The notes below the pieces were generated by a model. The model had not been told where the DNA came from, made no database searches, and saw only the letters and a list, made by a program, of their open reading frames with translations. The position numbers and the translations under genes were made by a program. From Oligosphaeraceae bacterium (GTDB lineage Bacteria > Verrucomicrobiota > Lentisphaeria > Oligosphaerales > Oligosphaeraceae): a stretch of DNA of 12,536 bases. Shown piece after piece: positions 7,237 to 12,536 of the stretch. The DNA lies in assembly GCA_012515455.1 (NCBI GenBank), contig JAAYYJ010000274.1:1-12536 (forward strand), in the 5' to 3' direction. The number at the start of each line of letters is the position of its first letter. The first letter of the stretch is position 1.

Positions 7237-8369
7237 GGTACCTGGATTACGCTGGTGCCTGCCCGGTACGCCCGGAAATCGCCGGAGAATACCTGCATCT
7301 CTGCCAGCAGTACTGTGCCAATCCGCACGGCCTGAGCAAATTCGGGGAATTCTGCCGCCGGGCAATCCAGGATTGCGAGCGCCGTCTCCTGGCGACTCTG
7401 GGTATTCCTGAAGGCGAAGCCAGCGTCATCTGGTGCAGCAACGCCACTGAGGCGCTGAATCTGGCAATCACAGGCTTCCTGGCCCTGCATCCCGGCCGGG
7501 TATTGTATGACCCCACCGCCCACCCCGCAATGCTGGAACCGCTGCAAGCCGCAGTGGGCTCCGGTACTGCGCTCACCGCCTTCGGGGTCACCGCCACGGG
7601 CAAACTCCAGGCTGGGGCTGCGGCCAGGCGCGGTTGCGGACTGCTCTGCGTCTGCCATGTCAACAACGAAACCGGAGTCGGCCAGGACCTGCCAGCACTG
7701 CGCCAGGCCGAGCCAGGCGGGGAGCGGCAACCGGTTTTGTGCGTTGATGCCGCCCAGAGTTACGGCAAGATTGCCATCCCCTGGTATGAGGCCAACATCG
7801 GCCTGCTGGCGCTCTCGGCCCGCAAATTGGGCGGCCCGGCCGGGATGGGTGCTCTGGTCATCCGGCGCGGTCTGTCGCTGCGCGGGCAGACCCTGGGCGG
7901 CGGGCAGCAGCACAAACTGCGTTCCGGCACGGTTGACACGGTCGGAGTACAGATGTTCACTGCTGCCGCGGAAATATCCTGCCGCCATCAGGCCCGGGAA
8001 TTCGCCCGCCTGCAGCAGCTGAACCAGTTTTTGCGTACCGCGCTTGCCGCCCTGCCGCCAGACTTCTGTCATGCCCTCTCCCCGGCGGATGCCATCCCCC
8101 ACATCCTCTGCCTCTCTTTTCCTGGCCGTGAGGGCGCCATCATCACCCGCTGGCTGGCGGAACGCAAAGACCTCCTGGTCGGCAGCGGCAGCGCCTGTTC
8201 TGCGGAGAGCCCTGAACCCAGTCATGTCCTGCGCGCGATGGGCTACTCTGCCGCCGCAGCGCGCTCCGGCCTGCGCCTCAGCCTGGGCTACGCCACGCAG
8301 CAGGATGACCTGGAGGCCTTTCTGGCCGCCCTGCCTGACCTGGCGGCCGAATACCCGCTGCCGAGTTAA
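7233..8369 (+). CDS. Divergent cysteine desulfurase (NifS/IscS-like, PLP-dependent)
   Basis: A 378-residue cytoplasmic enzyme of the class V aminotransferase fold that should take sulfur from cysteine as an enzyme persulfide, releasing alanine. Recognisable sites: 'DYAGACPV' at the N-terminus (family: DNAATTPV), 'NATEALN' (GTEANN), His97 that would stack on PLP, Asn144-Asn145-Glu146 ('NNETG'), Asp172 and Gln175 ('DAAQ'), the Schiff-base Lys198 ('SARKLGGPAGMGAL'), 'KLRSGTVD', and the catalytic Cys322 in 'GSGSACSAESPEPSHVL', then 'RLSLG'. Catalytic residues are kept, but the His normally preceding the PLP lysine is Arg197, and 'NPSS.H' reads 'NPHGLS'. No iscU, iscA, suf or dnd gene is adjacent, so the sulfur acceptor is unknown. 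The frame is open further upstream, but the ATGA overlap and the family's usual N-terminus support 7233. A relative acting on another amino acid cannot be excluded. Confidence 0.85.
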   Translation: MRYLDYAGACPVRPEIAGEYLHLCQQYCANPHGLSKFGEFCRRAIQDCERRLLATLGIPEGEASVIWCSNATEALNLAITGFLALHPGRVLYDPTAHPAMLEPLQAAVGSGTALTAFGVTATGKLQAGAAARRGCGLLCVCHVNNETGVGQDLPALRQAEPGGERQPVLCVDAAQSYGKIAIPWYEANIGLLALSARKLGGPAGMGALVIRRGLSLRGQTLGGGQQHKLRSGTVDTVGVQMFTAAAEISCRHQAREFARLQQLNQFLRTALAALPPDFCHALSPADAIPHILCLSFPGREGAIITRWLAERKDLLVGSGSACSAESPEPSHVLRAMGYSAAAARSGLRLSLGYATQQDDLEAFLAALPDLAAEYPLPS

Positions 8370-8414
8370 CCCCGCGGCTGCAGCCACATCCAGCACTAGG
8401 ACCTCTCCAGCGCT

Positions 8415-9422
8415 ATGTCAGAACCGCGTTCCAGCCGCAACCGGACCTTGTCCCTGACCCCGGCCGAAAAGCAGGCCCTGCGGGCCAGCTTGCCCGCGGT
8501 CCAGGGGCCGCTCCAGCCGGAGGATATCTGCGACCGGATATTTTGTGCCGACACCCTGTCGGCCATCGACCACTTCCCGGCCCAGTGTGTCGATTTGCTG
8601 ATCCTCGACCCGCCCTACAATCTGGACAAGGATTTCCAGGGCAGCAAATTCAAGCACCAGAGCGACGCTGATTACCTGGCCTACCTGGAATCATGGTTCC
8701 CGCGGATGCTGCGGCTGCTGAAAGAGCACGCCAGCGTCTATCTTTGCGGCGACTGGCGCTGCTGCGCCGCGATGTACACCGTGATGTCCCGCCACCTGCT
8801 GGTCCGCAACCGCATCACCTGGCAGCGCGAGAAGGGCCGCGGTGCACGCCGCAACTGGAAGAACTGCTCCGAGGACATCTGGTTCGGCACCCTAGGCCAG
8901 GAATACTATTTCGCGGTTGACGCGGTCATGCAGAAGCGCAAGGTCCTGGCACCGTACCGCCAGGACGGCCAGCCCAAGGACTGGCAGGAGAGCGCCGAGG
9001 GCAATTTCCGTCTCAGCCACCCGGCCAATTTCTGGGATGACCTCACGGTCCCGTACTGGTCCATGCCGGAAAACACCGACCACCCCACCCAGAAGCCGGA
9101 GAAACTGCTGGCCAAGTTGATTCTGGCCAGCTCGCGTCCGGGCGATCTGGTCTTCGATCCCTTCCTAGGCAGCGGCACCAGCGCCGTGGTGGCGAAAAAA
9201 CTGGGACGCCACTATTCCGGCCTGGAAATAAACCCTGAGTACTGCTGCTGGGCCCTGCAGCGCCTGCAGCGTGCCGAGCAGGATAAATCCATCCAGGGAT
9301 ACTGCCAGGGGGTATTCTGGGAACGGAACACTCGCAGCCAGCAGAAAAAACGGCCACCGCAGACGCCGCCCCGGACCAGCTGCCGCTCTTCGACTCCCCG
9401 GGGCCATAACGGCACTCCCTGA
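8415..9422 (+). CDS. Beta-class DNA methyltransferase (probably N6-adenine), 3' end possibly frameshifted
   Basis: A methyltransferase of the beta order: the catalytic motif comes first, then the target-recognition region, then the cofactor-binding motif. DPPY (motif IV) is at residues 65-68, 'ITWQREKGRGARRNWKN' begins at 134, 'HPTQKPEKLL' (motif X) at 223, and 'DPFLGSGT' (motif I) at 248-255, followed by 'GLEINPEYC' at 269. DPPY rather than SPPY favours N6-adenine over N4-cytosine. No restriction gene is nearby, so it may be an orphan methyltransferase with a regulatory or replication role. The 8415 ATG is the first after an in-frame TAG at 8397. The zero frame runs to TGA at 9420-9422 (335 residues), but after the A6 run at 9345-9350 its tail is Pro/Arg/Ser/Thr-rich. 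The -1 frame ends in QLPLF and stops at 9407-9409 (331 residues). Recognition sequence unknown. Confidence 0.9.
   Translation: MSEPRSSRNRTLSLTPAEKQALRASLPAVQGPLQPEDICDRIFCADTLSAIDHFPAQCVDLLILDPPYNLDKDFQGSKFKHQSDADYLAYLESWFPRMLRLLKEHASVYLCGDWRCCAAMYTVMSRHLLVRNRITWQREKGRGARRNWKNCSEDIWFGTLGQEYYFAVDAVMQKRKVLAPYRQDGQPKDWQESAEGNFRLSHPANFWDDLTVPYWSMPENTDHPTQKPEKLLAKLILASSRPGDLVFDPFLGSGTSAVVAKKLGRHYSGLEINPEYCCWALQRLQRAEQDKSIQGYCQGVFWERNTRSQQKKRPPQTPPRTSCRSSTPRGHNGTP
9345..9409 (+). other. A6 slip site and -1 frame tail carrying a clamp-binding-like QLPLF motif
   Basis: The zero frame reads CAG AAA AAA CGG. Re-reading one A, or one more A in the run, gives 'KKTATADAAPDQLPLFDSPGP' in two parts: KK, then TATADAAPD followed by QLPLF and DSPGP, stopping at TAA 9407-9409. 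Third codon positions of this tail are almost all G or C (17 of 19), as expected for coding sequence here. QLPLF (residues 322-326 of the shifted product) matches the bacterial sliding-clamp motif QLxLF. Possible causes are a base-calling loss in the homopolymer, a real mutation, or slippage; the sequence alone cannot separate them. Confidence 0.6.
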
Positions 9423-9440
9423 GCCGAGCCCCGGGAGTGC
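9412..9440. terminator. Stem-loop between convergent genes, possible bidirectional terminator
   Basis: GCACTCCC (9412-9419) is perfectly complementary to GGGAGTGC (9433-9440) around a 13-nt loop. It lies between the methyltransferase and the convergent repeat-protein gene, and starts 3 nt after the TAA of the -1 frame tail. No T-run follows on either strand, so it is not a classic intrinsic terminator. It may instead act as a 3'-end stabiliser or transcript boundary for both genes. Confidence 0.45.
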
Positions 9441-9457
9441 AGTCATCCCCACCCGGG

Positions 9458-12400
9458 TCAGGGCAGGAATTGCAGCACACTCTGTACCGGCCACTGCGGA
9501 CAATCCCCATCGCCGATATATTCTTTGCAGGCAATGATCTCCTCCTCCGGGCTGTCCTGGTGCAGCAGCAGCCCGAAGTAGTAATTGCCGCTGCCGTCCA
9601 GCACTCCGCTGCCATTGATGTCGCTGGCGTGGATTTGCAGATGCCAGTAGCGGCTTAAATCCGCCCCTGCGGCCGCAAAATGATTCTGCTGCAGGATCAC
9701 CCCCGTCATCTCCCGGGCAGGATCATCAGCATCGCCCAGGAGCAGGCAGGTACTGTCACTGATGATGCTGTTGCCGCTCAGGCGCAGCCCCCGCGCCTCC
9801 TTTACCAGCACTGCCGGCTGTCCCCCCAGAATCAGATTATCCTCCAGGCAGCAGTCTGCAGCGGCCTCGAACAGCACCGCTGGCTGGTTCTCTGTGGCCA
9901 CTATGGTCAGCCCCCGCACAGTGATATTCTCTGCCGTGCCCGGCTCACCCCGCAGCTGTCCATGCAGGATAACTGCCTGCTCCTGGCCCGGCCAAGCCGA
10001 CAGCAACAGCCCGGCCGGCAGAGTCCAGCCCTGCTGCTCGCTGTGGTATTCCCCCGGGAACAGGAAAATTTCTCCGCCGGGTGATACGCTGTCCAACGCC
10101 TGCTGCAGGCTGGAAAAAGCATCGCGACAGTAATAGAACTGCTGTTCCCCGAGGGTAATTTCACCGCCCTCGGGGTTATTTTCCTGCCAGGCGCCATCCA
10201 CTACCACCACTGCCGCGGTAATGATCAATGCGCCGGGGCGGAAATCAAGCTGGTAATTCGGGCCGAAGCTCAGGTCGCCCGGGGTGGTTTCGTAGCGTCC
10301 GGGATTCTCGCCCGGGGTGCGTCCCGGCAAGCCGGTGCTGGGCAAGGCCGCCAGTGCTGCGGAGGGCTCAGCGCAAGTCCAGCCCAACGCCGGGTCCGGC
10401 TGTCCCGGCTGTTTTTTCTGTATGCAACCATCGATATGCAGTATTGCCGGCGACACCTCCAGCCGGACCGTGCCGGTCAGTATCGTCCGGCTGCTGTCGC
10501 TGCCGACATAGCGCCAGGCGTACTCCCGCACTCCGGCCGGCGGGCGCAACTCGGGCTCCAGCCAGGAGAAGGAACCTGCATGCGGCTCCCGACTGTCAGC
10601 TGCTAGCACCTGCCCGGTCAGCTCCGCTTCCCACAGCGCCTGACCGTACACAATAGGGCTCGCGCTGATACTGTCCAGCAGATACTCAGCCACTCCAACC
10701 GGGGCAGCAGTTAGATTCAACTCCGGCTCGCGAATTCTGAACACCCCCGGCAGAAAACTCAGGCGGTAATTTGCGCCTGCGCTCAGGGTACCGATACTGA
10801 TCGGGTAGTCGCCGGCTTTCTGGCCGCTTTTGCGCCGCAATGCTCCGCTGAAGGAATCATTGGGCAGCAGGCTGCCGGAAATGATCTGGTATTGCAGGGG
10901 CGGGTCTTCCTCGCCGACATATTTGCCGCTGTCCAACGCCTGGATAGTCAGCGGGCGTTTGCCGACCGTGAGCATTCCACCGCTGAAAACCCACTGGTAA
11001 TTATCTGACGGTGCTTGCAGTGTCCCGACTGAGAAAGGGTATTTTCCCGGTGGCAGAATATCACCGGCACTGCCAGCCGCAAAGCCGAGCTCTCCCCGGA
11101 ATTGTTCTCCGAATGGCAGCGGGGCCGGTACGGTCTGGATGGCGAATGAGGGCGGCAGTGGCTCGCCGTAGACCAGCTCCATCTGCGGTCCAGACACGAT
11201 TACCGACAATGGCAGCACCTGGACCTCGACGCTGTAGATGGTTGGCGCAAAGTGCTGCAGGTCTGTGGGAGTAAACCTAAACTCGCAGGGTATTCGTCCT
11301 ACTGCGTCCATCAGCCGTTCCGGCTCCAGCCATTGCACGTCCCCCTCTATTATCATACCGTTGTTGGGGTTGCGCATTTCAGCGCTCAGATTTGCTTTGG
11401 CCAGCTGGTCTCCGTAGTACAGTAAATGGTATGTGCAAATCCCTATTCCTGCCGCCGCCCTGACAATGCTGAAGGTACCCGGGACAAAGGTGATTTCATA
11501 TAGTTCTGCCGGGATCACAGTCAGCGAGGCCAAAGTCAGAGCGTACTGGCCGATCTCCTCGCCCGGTTCGCGGCCCAGTTTCACCGCCAGATAGTCATTC
11601 TCGACCATTGAGCCGGCAGAAATCTGCCAGCTGCGGCTGAAATTTTCGGGGGAGAGATACTGCTTGCTGCAGTCCAGGGCAGTGACCGTCAGGGCTCGTT
11701 TCCGGAAATGGAAAACCCCCGGCACGAAGTTGAGCTGGTAATTCTCGCCGGCGCTCAGACTGCCGATGCTGATGGGGAAATCCGCATCGCGTTTTGAGTA
11801 CCAGCATTCGAGGGCGCCGGTGATGCTGTCGCCCGGCAGCAGAGTCCCGGCCACAATCGTATATGTCAGAGGAGGGATACTTTCCCCGTAGAGCGGATAG
11901 GCATCATCGGCCTTGATGGTCAGCTGCCGGGGCAAAATGCGGAATACCCCTCCCGTGAGCGCGAGCTCATAATATGGCGGCAACGACAGAGTGCCGGCGG
12001 TAAACCCATATTCCCCTGGCGTCTCTCCTGGCGTCCGGCCGGGAGCGCCATTCAGGTGGTCACCTTCCAGGAGCCCCGGCTGACAGGTCCACTCCAACCC
12101 CGGGTCGGGATCGCCGTACTGCTTGCTCTGCGAGGGCACCTGTACCGTGAGCAAAATTTTTTCCACCGTAAGCAGTCCGTTTTCGAGTCTCAGCTCGTAG
12201 TTAGCGGCTGCGCCACCACCGATTTCGATAGGGTATTCACCGGGCAGGGACAGACGGTCTGCCCGGCAGCTCACTTCCGGCTCTGCGAGCAGCACGCTGC
12301 AGTCTTCCTGCAGTACGAAGCCGGAGAACTCCAGTTCGAAGCGCGGGTTCTCCTGTCCGTACTCGCGGCTGTATCCCGGCACCCGGACCAGGAGCGGCGC

Positions 12401-12536
12401 GGCCAGGACCTGGATTGCAGTGCTTCCGGCCAGGGGGTGGTAATTCTCTGCGTCGTCCGGCAGGAAATGCCAGCGTGCGGTATAGCTGCCGCAAGGCAGA
12501 CAGCGCTGCTCATCCTCCCAGACAAAATGGCCGGGG
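9458..12536 (-). CDS. Large secreted/surface protein: MBG-type repeats plus C-terminal beta-helix (5' end outside window)
   Basis: The reading frame is open from the right edge of the window (12536) to TGA at 9458-9460, over 1,020 codons. GTG at 12382 is an internal valine in mid-repeat and not a convincing start. The N-terminal part is a chain of beta-sandwich repeats of the MBG/YGx family and an Ig-like type ('FTPTDLQHF' in one copy), as found in long bacterial adhesins. From about 10200 down to the stop is a different region: 'SLQQALDSVSPGGEIFLFPG' followed by short strands with turns such as 'NITVRGLTIV', 'CCLEDNLILGG' and 'GLRLSGNSII'. That is the pattern of a right-handed parallel beta-helix (pectate-lyase-like fold). 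The last coil has 'DINGSGVLDGSGNYYFG', typical of a final turn and possibly calcium-binding. I recognise no C-terminal sorting signal. Role probably adhesion or glycan binding; catalytic activity not visible. Confidence 0.85.
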   Translation of the reverse strand, partial: PGHFVWEDEQRCLPCGSYTARWHFLPDDAENYHPLAGSTAIQVLAAPLLVRVPGYSREYGQENPRFELEFSGFVLQEDCSVLLAEPEVSCRADRLSLPGEYPIEIGGGAAANYELRLENGLLTVEKILLTVQVPSQSKQYGDPDPGLEWTCQPGLLEGDHLNGAPGRTPGETPGEYGFTAGTLSLPPYYELALTGGVFRILPRQLTIKADDAYPLYGESIPPLTYTIVAGTLLPGDSITGALECWYSKRDADFPISIGSLSAGENYQLNFVPGVFHFRKRALTVTALDCSKQYLSPENFSRSWQISAGSMVENDYLAVKLGREPGEEIGQYALTLASLTVIPAELYEITFVPGTFSIVRAAAGIGICTYHLLYYGDQLAKANLSAEMRNPNNGMIIEGDVQWLEPERLMDAVGRIPCEFRFTPTDLQHFAPTIYSVEVQVLPLSVIVSGPQMELVYGEPLPPSFAIQTVPAPLPFGEQFRGELGFAAGSAGDILPPGKYPFSVGTLQAPSDNYQWVFSGGMLTVGKRPLTIQALDSGKYVGEEDPPLQYQIISGSLLPNDSFSGALRRKSGQKAGDYPISIGTLSAGANYRLSFLPGVFRIREPELNLTAAPVGVAEYLLDSISASPIVYGQALWEAELTGQVLAADSREPHAGSFSWLEPELRPPAGVREYAWRYVGSDSSRTILTGTVRLEVSPAILHIDGCIQKKQPGQPDPALGWTCAEPSAALAALPSTGLPGRTPGENPGRYETTPGDLSFGPNYQLDFRPGALIITAAVVVVDGAWQENNPEGGEITLGEQQFYYCRDAFSSLQQALDSVSPGGEIFLFPGEYHSEQQGWTLPAGLLLSAWPGQEQAVILHGQLRGEPGTAENITVRGLTIVATENQPAVLFEAAADCCLEDNLILGGQPAVLVKEARGLRLSGNSIISDSTCLLLGDADDPAREMTGVILQQNHFAAAGADLSRYWHLQIHASDINGSGVLDGSGNYYFGLLLHQDSPEEEIIACKEYIGDGDCPQWPVQSVLQFLP
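10200..12536 (-). repeat. Tandem protein-repeat array: 7 MBG/YGx units and 3 Ig-like units
   Basis: Units of about 75-90 residues follow one another. MBG units share 'L.V.A....YG...P.L', 'GD.L.GAL', 'G.YPI..GTLS...NY.L.F..G.F.I'. Approximate positions from the N-terminal side: Ig-like 12536-12400; MBG 12400-12160, 12160-11935, 11935-11705 and 11705-11460; Ig-like 11460-11215; MBG 11215-10960 and 10960-10730; Ig-like 10730-10445; MBG 10445-10200. The Ig-like units have '(G)xFxW.E', a 'Y...F.P.D' core (weak in the third copy) and a final beta strand. The repeats are diverged at the DNA level, so this is an old array and not a recent tandem expansion. Confidence 0.8.

Noticed and set aside
8376..8385. 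GGCTGCAGCC perfect palindrome between the desulfurase and methyltransferase genes
   Set aside because: It has no loop and no T-run, and similar GC-rich palindromes are common in the window. Not enough for a terminator or operator call.
146..9300. Very frequent CTGCAG palindromes, considered as methyltransferase target or uptake-like sequence
   Set aside because: Most fall in phase as CTG CAG (Leu-Gln), preferred codons in these proteins. No spacing pattern or intergenic enrichment is visible.
9458..12382. GTG at 12382 as the start of the repeat-protein gene
   Set aside because: The frame stays open to the window edge, and the residues before it (including 'FLPDDAENYHPLAG') complete an upstream repeat unit. 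The GTG codes for an internal valine.
1..12536. CRISPR array, tRNA, rRNA, insertion sequence or attachment site
   Set aside because: No direct short repeats with spacers, no cloverleaf-like sequence, no transposase and no flanking inverted repeats were seen on either strand.

Overview
The window looks like a GC-rich bacterial chromosome segment. Six genes run left to right on the + strand (146 to about 9420), and one long gene comes in convergently from the right edge on the - strand (9458 to beyond 12536). Three things suggest the PVC group (Planctomycetota/Verrucomicrobiota/Lentisphaerota): the ABC ATPase belongs to the 'GYMPDxFGVY' subfamily common there, almost no start codon has a Shine-Dalgarno sequence, and the MBG-type repeats form a very large extracellular protein. 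This placement is inference; there is no rRNA, tRNA or taxonomic marker gene here.

Layout: 1-145 is a leader with a candidate promoter. 146-5334 holds an apparent three-gene export module: a secreted and membrane-anchored protein with a glutamine-amidotransferase-like fold region, an ABC ATPase, and a double-length ABC-2 permease made of two similar halves. 5368-7236 encodes a HEAT-repeat protein. Its stop codon overlaps the start of a divergent cysteine desulfurase (7233-8369, ATGA overlap). A beta-class DNA methyltransferase (8415 to 9409 or 9422) closes the series. Gaps are small (28, 73, 33, -4 and 45 nt), so all six genes could lie on one transcript. A GC-rich stem (9412-9440) sits between the convergent ends and could terminate both transcripts.

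The - strand gene is a partial, very long surface or secreted protein. It has ten tandem beta-rich repeats of two kinds (seven MBG/YGx type and three Ig-like, with 'FTPTD..NY' best preserved in one), followed by a C-terminal parallel beta-helix. Its N-terminus lies outside the window.

Most notable: the methyltransferase appears to change frame at a run of six A near its 3' end. The -1 frame encodes a short tail with QLPLF, which resembles the bacterial sliding-clamp binding motif, and stops just before the terminator stem. The annotated frame gives a Pro/Arg/Ser/Thr-rich tail that reads through the first arm of that stem. The desulfurase has substitutions at normally conserved cofactor-site positions. 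No complete defence system, CRISPR array, insertion sequence or RNA gene was found.
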